64,000 nt of DNA from Bog-756 sp963727075 (GTDB lineage: Bacteria; Actinomycetota; Acidimicrobiia; Acidimicrobiales; RAAP-2): NCBI GenBank assembly GCA_963727075.1, contig CAVSET010000006.1, forward strand, positions 1,550,001-1,614,000, in the 5' to 3' direction. The notes beneath the pieces were generated by a model, which was not told where the DNA came from, did no database searches, and was given only the letters and a program-made list of their open reading frames with translations. This document shows, piece by piece, positions 1-9,134 of the stretch. A program made the position numbers and the translations under genes. The stretch's first letter is position 1. Each line of letters starts with the position of its first letter.

Positions 1-668
1 GACGGGCCCCACAGGACCATCAGGGCGTTCCCGTGGAAGAGCGGCATCGTGCAGTAAGCCACATCGTCTCGGCCGAACCCGTAGGCGCCGGCTGCGTAGG
101 TGGCGATGGACGCCAGTCGTCCCTGCGTGCAGCGCACCGCCTTGGGCGAACCGGTGGTCCCGGAGGTGAACAACAAGAGGAACAGGTCCTCGGCTCGAAG
201 GAGCCGGGCCGCTACCGGGCTGGGTCCCCCGGTCGGAGGCCAGCCGCCCGGCGTAGGCGGGATGGTCGACCCGGAATACTCCGTCGGGTAGCCCGAGCTC
301 GAGGCCACCGAGCCGTGCCGCCCCTCGGCGTCGGTGACGATCAGCCGGCAGTCGGTACGACGGATGTCACCGGCCAGCGCCTCGCCCCGACGGGTCGGGT
401 TGATCCCGACCACCACCCCTCCGGCCAGGGCCGCCGCCCCCAGCCAGAAGAGGTACTCGGGGACGTTGCCGAGCAGCACCCCGATGTGGACGGGGCCGGC
501 TCCACCGAGCGACCTGATCCACGAGGCTCGCCGGGCACTGGCGTCCACCACCTCACGCCACGTCCACTGCTCGTCCTCGAACCGCAGGCCGGGGTGGTCG
601 TCCTCCGCCCGCCGGGCCAACAGGCCCGCCACGCTGTCGGCCTCGCCCCGGGGCCGAACCTCACTCAC
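1..668 (-). CDS. AMP-binding acyl-CoA ligase (FadD17-like), N-terminal part
   Basis: This is the N-terminal third of an adenylate-forming acyl-CoA synthetase. The family activates a carboxylic acid as acyl-AMP and transfers it to CoA. The gene runs off the left edge of the window. The adenylation P-loop is clear (LLFTSGTTGSPKAVRC) and is followed by the family's YCTMPLFHGNAL stretch. The GTG start at 668 overlaps the stop of the thioesterase gene upstream (GTGA), so the two are probably translationally coupled. The reading frame is broken twice between about 300 and 200: the good frame gives RTDCRLIVTDAEG, then ELGLPDGVFRVDHPAYAG in a second frame, then the P-loop in the first frame again. 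Substrate is unknown. A fatty or steroid-type acid fits the neighbouring thioesterase, but that is inference. Confidence 0.8.
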   Translation of the reverse strand, partial: MSEVRPRGEADSVAGLLARRAEDDHPGLRFEDEQWTWREVVDASARRASWIRSLGGAGPVHIGVLLGNVPEYLFWLGAAALAGGVVVGINPTRRGEALAGDIRRTDCRLIVTDAEGRHGSVASSSGYPTEYSGSTIPPTPGGWPPTGGPSPVAARLLRAEDLFLLLFTSGTTGSPKAVRCTQGRLASIATYAAGAYGFGRDDVAYCTMPLFHGNALMVLWGP

Positions 669-1436
669 GACCTGGCCTCGACCACCAGGTTCTGGAGTGC
701 TCGCCCGATGCGGCCTCGGACATCCCATATCGCCGACTCGGCGGCGGCGATGCCGGCGGATCCGTACCGGGTACGAGCATCGAGGCATACCCACTCCCCG
801 ACCGGGGGGCGGTGGATGGACAGGGTGAGGTCGGCGTTGATGAAGCTGCTGGTCGAAGAAGTCGAGCTCGCTGGAGACGCCGTTGCCGAAGTCGGCGACG
901 GCGGCGGCCCGCTGCCAGGGCGTCGGTTCCTCGCCCAGGACGACCGGGCACTGCAAGCGGAACCACACGACGGCCGGGCCCAAATCGTCCCGCCTTCCTG
1001 CCGCCCTTCCGGCCACGAACCGCATGTCGACTCCGTGGTTGTGGAACGCAACGTACCGGTCGACCATCGGCGGTCGTTGCGCGCACCGTTCGGGTGGATC
1101 CGGAGGATCGTCCTCCGGCGTCGACACCGGCACCACCGGCTGGTCGGGGTCCACCCGCAACCGCAGGACCCGCGCCTTGGCCACCTCGACCTCGCCGGCC
1201 ACGACCACGACATCGAGCAGCTGCACCTTCCGTCCCGGCTTCACCAGGGAGGTCCTGAGGGTGAGCGGGGCCAGCGGCACCGGGCGGAGCAGCTCGAGGG
1301 TGATTCTCGCCAGCTGCAGGGCGTCGTCGCGGTTCTCGCCGTGACGCTCGGCTGACCGGGCCACCAGGGCGGCGACCGGGCCGCCGTGGAGCGCGTCGGG
1401 CGACCACGGGCCGCGGGCCCGGTCCGTCGGCACCAT
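665..1436 (-). CDS. Thioesterase-family protein (acyl-CoA thioesterase-like hotdog)
   Basis: The translated protein matches the actinobacterial thioesterase-like family that hydrolyses or binds acyl-CoA. The N-terminal half has the conserved RGPWSPDALHGGPVAALVAR helix region, and the C-terminal half has INADLTLSIHRPPVGEW followed by YGSAGIAAAESAIWD, which is the second hotdog repeat. The two halves lie in different frames, with a single shift near 845-860. The first ATG in the N-terminal frame is at 1436. The family usually has about 10-15 more residues upstream, but an in-frame TAG near 1515 limits the extension, so the start is uncertain. The stop overlaps the GTG of the acyl-CoA ligase. 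The two genes form a small acyl-CoA operon. Confidence 0.72.
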
Positions 1437-1692
1437 CGCCGCCCCGTCGGAGACGAAGAGCGCCGCCCCGGCCCCTGGTTCGGCAGAATCGGCCGGGGAG
1501 GCGGTGATGGCCTAGGACCCTACCGGGGACGTACCGATCAGCGGCGGTGGCCGGCCCGGCCCTCGGCCCGGCCCTCGCCCCGGCCCGCCGATGCGGGAAT
1601 GCCGTCAGCTCCGGCACCGCCTACCATCAGTGCGTCCTGTCCGAGCCCGGACGGGACCCGGCCGGCCGCGGCCATCGAGCACGGGGAGACGC

Positions 1693-2078
1693 ATGGGAAC
1701 AGGACAAGCGGAGATCGACGTCAAGGGTTCGCCGGACCAGGTCTGGGCGGTGGTGGGCGATTTCGGTGGCATCGGCAGCTGGATGCCCGGCATCGACATC
1801 GTGTCGGGTCGAAGGCGACCGCCGCATCCTCGAGACCATGGGAATGACCATCACCGAGCGATTGGTGTCGAAGGACGATGCCGGCCGTAGCCTCACGTAC
1901 TCGATCGCGCGAAGGCGCGCCGGTCGAGTCGCACGAAGCGGTGATCACCGTGGCTCCGGACGGGACCGGCAGCCATGTGACCTGGGTGGTCGAGGCGACG
2001 CCCGACGACATGGCCGACCTGATGGCCACCATCTACCAACAGGCGCTGGAGGCGCTGAAGTCCCACGTCGAGGGATGA
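1693..2078 (+). CDS. SRPBCC-family protein A (frameshifted)
   Basis: This is a small START/Bet v1-like (SRPBCC) protein of about 128 residues. Such folds bind hydrophobic ligands in a deep cavity, and no catalytic role can be assigned. The N-terminus begins at ATG 1693 and includes the typical VWAVVGDFGGIGSWMPGID. The middle, VEGDRRILETMGMTITERL, is in a second frame, and the C-terminus, with SHVTWVVEATPDDMADLM, is in a third. Shifts lie near 1800 and 1912. The stop overlaps the ATG of a second SRPBCC gene (ATGA), so the pair is probably co-translated. The gene is transcribed away from the thioesterase gene. Confidence 0.7.
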
Positions 2079-2551
2079 CCGGACCAGAGCCGGCCCCGAG
2101 CCCGGGACGGTGGTCGGTCACCAGAGAGGCCCGGTCCGCGGCACCGGTCGACGCGGTGTGGCCCCTCATCGGGGAGGCACGCCGCTGGAAGGAATGGACG
2201 TTCCTCGACCGCAGCGACCTGGTGGAGAGGGGCGACCCGGCGCCCGACGGCGTCGGGGCGGTGCGCCGGTTCACCCGGTTCGGTATCGGGTCGCTCGAGC
2301 GGGTGGTGGCCTGGGACCCTCCCCGCCACCTCGGCTACACCATCGTGAAGGGGTTCCCCGTCCGGAACTACCGGGCCGACGTCACCTGCACCCCGGACGG
2401 AGCGGGCACGCTCGTCTCCTGGCAGGCCACGTTCGACCCGCGCCTCCCCGGCACCGGTCACCTGCTGGTGCTGGTGCTCAACCGGATGCTGGGCGCGTTC
2501 GCGACCGGGGTGGCCCGCTACGCCGATCAGGGTCATGCCGGCGGGGCCTAG
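2075..2551 (+). CDS. SRPBCC-family protein B
   Basis: This intact 158-residue SRPBCC (polyketide cyclase/dehydrase-like) protein starts at an ATG that overlaps the stop of SRPBCC protein A. Visible family features are the N-terminal strand and helix around APVDAVWPLIGEARRWKEW, the central LERVVAWDPPRHLGYTIVKG, and a long C-terminal helix ending RMLGAFATGVARYADQ. No signal peptide or membrane segment is seen. Tandem SRPBCC genes suggest two related ligand-binding proteins, possibly for the acyl or isoprenoid compounds handled by flanking genes, but that link is inference. No frameshift is apparent. Confidence 0.78.
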   Translation: MTGPEPAPSPGRWSVTREARSAAPVDAVWPLIGEARRWKEWTFLDRSDLVERGDPAPDGVGAVRRFTRFGIGSLERVVAWDPPRHLGYTIVKGFPVRNYRADVTCTPDGAGTLVSWQATFDPRLPGTGHLLVLVLNRMLGAFATGVARYADQGHAGGA

Positions 2552-2634
2552 AAGGCCAGCCCACGCCGAACGGGCCAACGGACGGTCAGGACGCGCCTCA
2601 TGCAGCCCCCTGCCCACCTCGAGGCCTCGAACGC

Positions 2635-2748
2635 TCAGCTGCGCCTGGCCCGAGCGATGAGGAGGGCCACGATCATGCCGAACACTGCCAGGTTCACCAG
2701 GACCATCCCGAGCCCAACAACGGCAGAGAGCTTCTGAGACAGCTTCAT
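2635..2748 (-). CDS. 37-residue single-pass membrane peptide
   Basis: This short ORF begins with ATG at 2748, with a GAGGA ribosome-binding site four bases upstream. It encodes MKLSQKLSAVVGL followed by a continuous hydrophobic stretch (about residues 9-32) and a basic end, ARARRS. The layout, a short polar N-terminus, one transmembrane helix and a positively charged C-terminus, is that of a small inner-membrane protein. The gene is not recognised and has no known family that can be named. It lies between SRPBCC protein B (convergent) and the end of the amidohydrolase gene on the same strand, about 100 bases away. The clean ribosome-binding site and composition support a real gene. Confidence 0.5.
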   Translation of the reverse strand: MKLSQKLSAVVGLGMVLVNLAVFGMIVALLIARARRS

Positions 2749-2845
2749 ATCCTCAGGCCTTCGTCCCTGGGCCTCGATCCACGTTCACAATGGGGCGTGA
2801 GGTTACCGGCCAGGCCCGATGCGCGCCCGCTCGTCCCTTGGCCGA

Positions 2846-4214
2846 TCAATGCACCATTCCGTCTGGGCCGCATAGCCGACGGGCGCGCGCATCGACCTCG
2901 GCCCGGGCCCGGTCGACATCGACGGTGAGGCACCGGCGACCCCCCATCACCTGTCGTCCTGCCACCCAGACGTCGGTCACCAGCCGGCTGGAGGCCGACC
3001 ACACCAGGTGCTCGATCAGTTGGGCGTCCTCGAGCAGCGGCACGAACGCCGGGTCGTCGAGATCGACGGCCACCATGTCGGCCATCGAACCGGGACTGAG
3101 GGTGCCGAGGTCGGGCCGGCCAAGGGCCAACCCGGCCCCTCTGGTGGCCAGGTCCAATGCCGCTGCCGCGGGAAGGGCGGCTGCGTCGCGCTCCTTGACG
3201 CGGGCCAGCATGGCGGCCAGGCGGATCTCCTCCCACAGGTCCAGGTCGTTGTTGGAGGCCGGTCCGTCGGTCCCGAGCCCCACCCGGATGCCCGCGGCCA
3301 GGAACCGGCCCAAGGGGGCCACGCCCGACGCCAGCTTGGCGTTGCTCTGAGGGCAGTGCGCGACCGCCACGTCATGGGCCCAGTAGAGGTCGATGTCCTC
3401 ATCGGACAACCAGATGCTGTGGGCGGCCAGCACGCGCCCGTCGAGCACACCCACCTCGGCCATGAGGGCCGGTTCGCTGCACCCGTGTTCGGCGATGAAC
3501 CGGGTGCACTCGCCCTCGGTCTCGGCCACGTGGATGTGGACGAGGGCATCGAGATCCCCGGCGGCGGCGGCGATGTCGGCCAGCACGGGCGGGGGAACCG
3601 TGTAGGGCGCATGGGGGGCGAACCCGACCTCGACCCGGTGCGCCTCGCCGTGACGCCGGGCGTGAAAGCGGACGATCTCCTCGATACGCTCGCCCCACCC
3701 GGGCGATCCGTCGGTCCGGCCGGGCAACTGGAGCACGACCGGGGTCACGACGGCCCGGGAGCCGGCGGCGAGAATGGCGTCGGTCATAGCGTCCTCGAAG
3801 AAGTAGCCCTCGCACGTGGTGGTCACGCCGAAGCACAGCAGCTCGGCAGCGGCCAAGGTCATCCCCCAGAAGACGTCCTCCTCCGTCAGCCTCGCCTCCC
3901 GGGGCCAGAGGATCTCGTTGAGCCAGCGGTCCAAGGGGAGGTTCTCCCCGGACCCACGGAACAGGGTCATCGGCGAATGGCAGTGCACGTTGACCAGGCC
4001 GGGTAGGAGCGCGCCCCGCACGCGGACCTGATGCACGGCCCGTCTCGTCCAGTGACGAGCCGGTGCTCCCCACGTGGGTGATGACGGTGCCCGACACCTC
4101 GACCACCCCGGGCCGGAGCACCCGGCCCGGCACGTCGCACGGCACCACGGCGTCGGCCCGGTACCGCACGACGTCGGTGGGTCCATCGGATGCGGCATCG
4201 GCCCCCTCAGCCAT
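2846..4214 (-). CDS. TRZ/ATZ-family amidohydrolase (SAH/MTA deaminase-like)
   Basis: This is a metal-dependent amidohydrolase of the ATZ/TRZ group, which includes chlorohydrolases, guanine deaminase and S-adenosylhomocysteine/methylthioadenosine deaminases. The metal ligands are visible: LVNVHCHSPM (HxH), the GFAPHAPYT and HIHVAETEGE histidines, and GLGTDGPASNN with the catalytic aspartate. The N-terminal composite domain (DVVRYRADAVVPCDVPG) is in another frame from the rest, with a shift near 4045. ATG 4214 is chosen because it restores the family's N-terminus and overlaps the rpiB stop by eight bases. It closes the minus-strand hpnO-hpnA-rpiB run. The substrate is not determined. A purine nucleoside deaminase role would fit the family. 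Confidence 0.78.
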
Positions 4215-4689
4215 GGCCCGGACGCGAACCTCCGAACTCGTCACGGCCGCACTCCTCGGCCTCGATGGTGGCCAGCTCCTCGATGCGGGCCACATGGCGG
4301 CCGCCGTCGAAGCCAGTGGCCAAGAAGACGTCCACGATGTCGAGCGCCAGCTCGAGGGCAACCACCCGGGCCCCGAGCGAGAGCACGTTGGCGTCGTTGT
4401 GGCGTCGGGCCAGACGAGCGGTGTATTCGTCGTGGCAGAGCGCCGCCCTGGCCCCGTGGACCTTGTTGGCCGCGATGGCCTCGCCCTGCCCGCTCCCCCC
4501 GATGACGATGCCCGTGCCATCCCCCTGCACGACCCGACGGGCCACATCGGCACAGATGGGCGGGTAGTCCACTGGTTCCTCCGAGTAGGTCCCGATGTCC
4601 TCCACCTCATAGCCCTGCGCCGAGACGTGCCGGGCGATGTGGCTCTTCAGCACATACCCGGCATGGTCGGAGCCGATCACCAGACGCAC
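4207..4689 (-). CDS. rpiB: RpiB/LacA/LacB-family sugar-phosphate isomerase
   Basis: This 160-residue protein belongs to the RpiB family, which interconverts ribose 5-phosphate and ribulose 5-phosphate or related sugar phosphates. It opens with VIGSDHAGYVLK, the phosphate and sugar binding start of the family. The active-site loop reads IGGSGQGEAIAANK, where Ser replaces the cysteine of the E. coli enzyme. This is the actinobacterial form, which is thought to use a glutamate as base. The histidines of HDEYTARLARRHNDANV are present. GTG 4689 is preferred over longer upstream extensions because family N-termini begin here and an AGGGG sequence precedes it. The stop overlaps the amidohydrolase start. 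Sugar specificity cannot be read from the sequence. Confidence 0.87.
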   Translation of the reverse strand: MRLVIGSDHAGYVLKSHIARHVSAQGYEVEDIGTYSEEPVDYPPICADVARRVVQGDGTGIVIGGSGQGEAIAANKVHGARAALCHDEYTARLARRHNDANVLSLGARVVALELALDIVDVFLATGFDGGRHVARIEELATIEAEECGRDEFGGSRPGHG

Positions 4690-4714
4690 CGGCACCCCTT
4701 GCCTTGCTTCGCCG

Positions 4715-5782
4715 TCACTCGGGCCACCGGAGCCGGGCCGTGCGGTCGGGCCGGACGTAGCCGGCCTCCACGAACCAGCGGGCGGAGCGGGCCAGCGCCT
4801 CGGACGCCGGACGCGAGGTGTAGCCCAGCTCGGAACGGGCACGGCCGTCGTCGAAGGACATGTGGGTGGTCGACATTCTGGCGGCTTCCAGCGGCAACGA
4901 GGGCTCACCGCCCAACAGGCGGCCCTGCACCAGCTCGGAGAGATGGGCGGCGGCCAGGGCCACGACGTTCGGGAACTGCCGGGTGGGGGCGGGCAGCCCG
5001 GTGGCCTGGGCCAGAGCACCGAGGAGCTCTCGCAGCGAGAGGTTCTCCCCTCCGAGGATGTAGCTCCGACCCACCTGTCCGCGCTCGGCCGCCAGGAGAT
5101 GGCCCCGGCCCACGTCGTCGACGTCCACGATGTTCAGCGTCGTGTCCACGTAGCCCGGGAACCGCCCGTTGAGGAACTCCAAGACGGTCCGGCCCGTCGG
5201 CGTCGGGGCGCGGTCCCGCGGCCCGACCGGTGTGGTCGGTTGCACCAGCACGACCGGCAGGCCCTCGGCCGCCGCCCGAAGCACTTCGTGCTCGGCCACG
5301 TACTTGGACTGCTTGTACCCGCCGAACAGATGGTCGACATGGGCAAACGAGCGCTCGTCCACCGGCTCCCCGGCCGACGCCCCCCGGAGGCCGAGCGTCC
5401 CGACGGTCGAGGTGTACACCAACCGCTCGCACCCGCTCCGCCGGGCCGCCTCGAGCACGTGGCTGGTACCGGTGACATTGATGTCGTAGAAGTCGTGCGG
5501 GTTCCGCGCCCAGAACCGGTACAGCGCAGCCACGTGGAAGACGGACCGGCACCCGTCGACGGCCTTGGCCACCCCGTCCCGGTCGCGGACGTCGGTGAAG
5601 GAGAGCTCAGCGTCGACACCATCGAGGTTGGTGGTGTCTCCGCCCGGTTCGACCATGACGACTACATGGGCGCCCGTGCTCTGCAGGTGGCGCACGACCG
5701 ACGAGCCGATGAACCCTGCGCCACCGGTGACCAGCACCCGGTCACCGGCCGTCACCGTCACCCCTCCCCCGACCCCGGTCAC
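4715..5782 (-). CDS. hpnA: HpnA-like NAD-dependent sugar epimerase
   Basis: This is an intact 355-residue extended short-chain dehydrogenase. It has the glycine-rich nucleotide site VLVTGGAGFIGSSVV and the catalytic YKQSK (YxxxK) motif. Segments such as FHVAALYRFWARNPHDFY, PVGPRDRAPTPTGR and GRSYILGGENLSLRE closely match the hopanoid-associated sugar epimerase HpnA. In hopanoid producers HpnA genes sit with hopanoid side-chain genes. Here the neighbour upstream is an HpnO-type aminotransferase whose stop overlaps this GTG start (GTGA). The precise reaction of HpnA is not firmly established. No squalene-hopene cyclase gene is in the window, so the hopanoid role is inferred from homology and pairing. 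Confidence 0.85.
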   Translation of the reverse strand: MTGVGGGVTVTAGDRVLVTGGAGFIGSSVVRHLQSTGAHVVVMVEPGGDTTNLDGVDAELSFTDVRDRDGVAKAVDGCRSVFHVAALYRFWARNPHDFYDINVTGTSHVLEAARRSGCERLVYTSTVGTLGLRGASAGEPVDERSFAHVDHLFGGYKQSKYVAEHEVLRAAAEGLPVVLVQPTTPVGPRDRAPTPTGRTVLEFLNGRFPGYVDTTLNIVDVDDVGRGHLLAAERGQVGRSYILGGENLSLRELLGALAQATGLPAPTRQFPNVVALAAAHLSELVQGRLLGGEPSLPLEAARMSTTHMSFDDGRARSELGYTSRPASEALARSARWFVEAGYVRPDRTARLRWPE

Positions 5783-7203
5783 CGGTGACCGTCGGCATCG
5801 GCGCCGGCCCCGGCGGGACGGCGACGGCCCCGGCGCAGGCTGTTGCGAGCCATGGTCGTGCCCACCTCCAGCAGCCCCGAGCTCCGGTGCGCATCGGCGA
5901 GTACGTCGTCGAAGGCGCTGACGAAGGCGTCGATCTCCTCGTCGCCGATGATCAACGGGGGCAGGAGCTTGATGATGTTCACGTTGTCCGCCGCCACCTG
6001 GGTGAGGATTCGGTGCCGATGGAAGAGGGGCACCACGATGAGCTGGGAGAACAGGCCCTTGCGAGCCATCTCCATCATGGCGAACCGGGCTCGCGACCCG
6101 CGGGACCCCGACGACCCGAAGACCAGCCCGATCATGAGGCCGAGGCCCCGGACCTCGTGGAGGAGCTCGTATTTCTCGACCAGTGGCGCCAACGCCTCCA
6201 TCAACCGGCGCCCATTGGCCGCGGCCCGGGCGACGATGTCCTCCTCGTCCATGGCCTTGAGCGTGGCCAGTCCGGCCACCATGGCCAACTGGCCCATCGA
6301 GAACGTCGAGGAGTGGACCACGGCCCTGTCCATCGAACTGAAGACGGAGGCGGACACCTCGGAGGTGCTCAGGACCGCGCCGACTGGCACGTACCCGCCG
6401 GAGAGCGCCTTGGACAGGGTGATGATATCGGGACGGATGTCCCAGTGCTCATGACAGAAGAACCGGCCCGTGCGTCCCATCCCGGTCTGGACCTCGTCCA
6501 TCACGAGCAAGGTGCCGTGGCGCCGACACACCGCTTGGACCTCGGCCCAGTACGGCTCCGGGGCCATGTAGACGCCCTTGCCTTGGATGGGCTCGACCAC
6601 GAACGCGGCCACGTCGTGACGGCGGAGCTGCCGGTCGAGCGCATCGATGTCCCCGAAGGGGACGCTGTCGCACCCCGGGAGGAGCGGGCCGAAGCCCTGG
6701 CGGAACTCCTGGCCGCCGTTGAGGGAGAGTGCGCCGTTGGTCAAGCCGTGGAAGGCGTGCTCGCAGTAGACGATCCGGTCGCGCTTGGTCGAGCACCGGG
6801 CGAACTTGATGGCCGTCTCGATGGTCTCGGCGCCGGAGTTGGCGAAGTACACCCGATCGATTCCGGGAGGAGCCCGATCGACCAGGGCCTCGGCCAGGAG
6901 CCCGGGCAGCAAGGCGCAATCCATCTGGATCAGGTTGGGAAGATCGGCGTCGAGTGCCTGGTGCAGCGCATCCTTGACCACCGGGTGGGAGCGCCCGAGG
7001 GCGAACACCCCGAAGCCGGAGAGGAAGTCGAGGTACCGGTGGCCTCGGTCGTCGATCAGGTAGGCGCCGTCAGCCCCCACGTAGTTCCGGTCGAAGCCGA
7101 TGGTGCCGAGCACTCGCACCAACTGCGGGTTCATGAACCGCGAGTGGAGCTCGAAGTTCGCACCCTGGTGCTCTGACAACAGGGCGGCAAGGTCGAACGC
7201 CAC
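5779..7203 (-). CDS. hpnO: HpnO-like class III aminotransferase
   Basis: This PLP-dependent fold-type I class III aminotransferase has about 474 residues. The PLP lysine lies in LSKALSGGYVPVGAV and the cofactor aspartate in VMDEVQTGMGRTGRF. The N-terminus (AALLSEHQGANFELHSRFMN) and IEFARC-like, FHGLTNGALSLNGGQEF and VPLFHRHRILTQVA segments fit HpnO, the enzyme that makes aminobacteriohopanetriol from ribosylhopane. GTG 7203 is chosen because GGAGAG lies five bases upstream. GTG 7209 is possible but too close to that site. Its stop overlaps the hpnA start. An ornithine or acetylornithine transaminase role is the main alternative. No frameshift is seen. Confidence 0.83.
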   Translation of the reverse strand: MAFDLAALLSEHQGANFELHSRFMNPQLVRVLGTIGFDRNYVGADGAYLIDDRGHRYLDFLSGFGVFALGRSHPVVKDALHQALDADLPNLIQMDCALLPGLLAEALVDRAPPGIDRVYFANSGAETIETAIKFARCSTKRDRIVYCEHAFHGLTNGALSLNGGQEFRQGFGPLLPGCDSVPFGDIDALDRQLRRHDVAAFVVEPIQGKGVYMAPEPYWAEVQAVCRRHGTLLVMDEVQTGMGRTGRFFCHEHWDIRPDIITLSKALSGGYVPVGAVLSTSEVSASVFSSMDRAVVHSSTFSMGQLAMVAGLATLKAMDEEDIVARAAANGRRLMEALAPLVEKYELLHEVRGLGLMIGLVFGSSGSRGSRARFAMMEMARKGLFSQLIVVPLFHRHRILTQVAADNVNIIKLLPPLIIGDEEIDAFVSAFDDVLADAHRSSGLLEVGTTMARNSLRRGRRRPAGAGADADGHR

Positions 7204-7262
7204 GGTCACTCTCCGGTCAGGTCGGCTGGGTGGAAACAGCGTAGTGTCCACGAACCGAAGGC

Positions 7263-7802
7263 TCAGCCCCCGGCTCGCCACTCCTCCACCGTCAAGGTAC
7301 GGACGAGCAGAGGCACACCCATCGTCGGATGGAGTGTGGCGAATCCGGGGCCGAAGCCGAGGCGGTCCATGACGCTTCCCGACGCCACGTTGTCAGGCTC
7401 GAAGATGCTCAGGATCTGGGTGAGACCGAGCGAGCCGAACCCCCAGCGGATGGCGGCTGCACCCGCCTCGGTGGCATACCCCCTGCCCCGAGCGCTCTCG
7501 GCCAACCGCCAGCCGACCTCCACGGCCGGGAGCACCTCGGGCAGGAAGGTGGGGACCGACAGCCCGGCCCAGCCGATGAGCGACCCGTTCGAACGTTCGA
7601 TTAACGCGTGGAGGGAGGGATCACCACGCTCATAGGCGGAGAGGACCCGGTCGAGGAAGCGGGCCGTCTCTTCGGGGGACATCCCACGGCGCAAGGGGTA
7701 CCACCAGAACGACTCCTGGTCGTGCAGCCCGGTGAGCACGTCGAGGTCACCGCCCTCGAACGGACGCATCACCAGGCGGTCGGTGTCGATCGTCGCGATC
7801 AC
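7263..7802 (-). CDS. GNAT-family N-acetyltransferase (RimJ/RimL type)
   Basis: This intact 179-residue GNAT acetyltransferase has the start typical of the RimJ/RimL subgroup (IDTDRLVMRPFEGGDLD) and an acetyl-CoA binding loop around AESARGRGYATEAGAA. The C-terminal NVASGSVMDRLGFG segment is the family's conserved N-x-x-S motif. Such enzymes acetylate amino groups on protein N-termini, antibiotics or amino acids, and the substrate here is unknown. It lies about 60 bases upstream of hpnO on the same strand and may be co-transcribed with it, without overlap. Confidence 0.82.
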   Translation of the reverse strand: MIATIDTDRLVMRPFEGGDLDVLTGLHDQESFWWYPLRRGMSPEETARFLDRVLSAYERGDPSLHALIERSNGSLIGWAGLSVPTFLPEVLPAVEVGWRLAESARGRGYATEAGAAAIRWGFGSLGLTQILSIFEPDNVASGSVMDRLGFGPGFATLHPTMGVPLLVRTLTVEEWRAGG

Positions 7803-7857
7803 AGCCGATTCGTCTCGGCCCCGGCGGAGCTCGGGCCCCGTGCCGACGCCGGCGCGG

Positions 7858-9014
7858 TCAGATGTCGAACTTCACCACGCCGCGGACGTTCGATCCCCGC
7901 CGCCAGGTCGTCGTAGCCGTTCTGGACCTGCGTCGAAGGAGTACTCCTGGGTGACCAAGCCGTCGACCTCGAGGATGCCGGCCTGGTAGAGCCGGAGCAG
8001 GTTGGGGATCTGCACCCGGGGACTGCACGAACCGAACACCGTCCCGAGCAGCGCCTGGTTGAACATGGCCAGGTTGAACAGGTTGAGGCTGACCTCGTTC
8101 TGCTGGTTGAAGGGGGCGATGGCGGTGGCCACCACCCGTCCGTCCTTGGAGGCGCAGCTGCATGGCCGGCCCGAGCAGGTCGCCGGTCAGCACCCCGGGG
8201 GTGAGGATCACCACGTCGGCCATCCGTCCCTCGGTCAGTTCGGGAAGCAGGAGGTTGGCCTCGAGGATGGAGGACGCGCCGTGCGTGGCGCCGATCTCCG
8301 TCGCCTTGTCCACCTTGAAGACCAACGGGTCGACGGCGACGATATAACGGGCCCCGGCGATCCTGGCCCCCTGGATGGCTCCGGACCCGACCCCGCCGCA
8401 ACCCACCACCACGACCGTCTCGCCCGGCCTCACCTTGGCCCGGTCGACGGCCGAACCGAATCCCGTCGAGATGCCGCAGCTGATCAGGGCGGCGGCCCTG
8501 AGCGAGACCCCCGGGTCGATCTTCACCAGGGACGCCTCGTTGGCCAGCACCGACTCCGAGAACGTCCCGAGCTGGGTCATCCGGTTCACGTGCTGCCCGT
8601 CGAGGTGGTAACGCCATTGCCCGTCACCCATCATCGGCCCGGCCAGGATGCTCATGCCGAGGTCGCAGAGGTACTGACGGCCCGACGCGCACCAGAAGCA
8701 CCGGCCGCAGGCCGGGATGAAGGACGCCGCCACGTGGTCGCCGACGGCCAACGTGTCCACACCCGGCCCGACCTCGGTCACGATGCCGGCCCCCTCGTGG
8801 CCGCCGATCATCGGGAACATCGAGTCGACCCCGAACACCTGGAGGACCTCGGGTGCCGCGCTCATGTCGCCGGAACGCAGGTGCTCGTCGGAGTGGCACA
8901 TACCGGCATAGGCCATCTGGACGAGGACCTCGTGCGGCCCGGGTGGATCGACCTCCACCTCCTCCACCTTCCACGGCTCGTGGAGTCCGGAACACACAGC
9001 GGCGCGGATCTTCA
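7858..9014 (-). CDS. NDMA-dependent (nicotinoprotein-type) zinc alcohol dehydrogenase, frameshifted
   Basis: This medium-chain zinc alcohol dehydrogenase belongs to the actinobacterial NDMA-dependent group, whose tightly bound NAD is thought to be reoxidised by mycofactocin. It starts at ATG 9014 (MKIRAAVCSGLHEPW). Catalytic zinc ligands appear in GMCHSDEHL and GGHEGAG, structural zinc cysteines in CGRCFWCASGRQYLC, and the nucleotide fold in VVVVGCGGVGSGAIQGARI. The C-terminal third is split by about three shifts (near 8150, 7935 and 7895) and ends RGVVKFDI. It lies just downstream of mftR on the same strand, so it may be co-transcribed with the regulator. The substrate alcohol is unknown. 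Confidence 0.82.
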
Positions 9015-9134
9015 TGTGGGCGCTCCTCCCCTTGCGGCGGCACGGCATGGGTACCGGCTGGCTCTGCCCCAGCATCGCGCCGCCGGCACGCCCCCGTCGA
9101 GCCGGTCGCCGCCCTCGCGCCGAGAATCAGCCCA

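Noticed and set aside
33..1355. A 440-codon plus-strand ORF at the left end
   Set aside because: Its product is Arg/Pro/His-rich with no family features, while the opposite strand gives clear acyl-CoA ligase and thioesterase homology. It is an antisense shadow of high-GC coding sequence.
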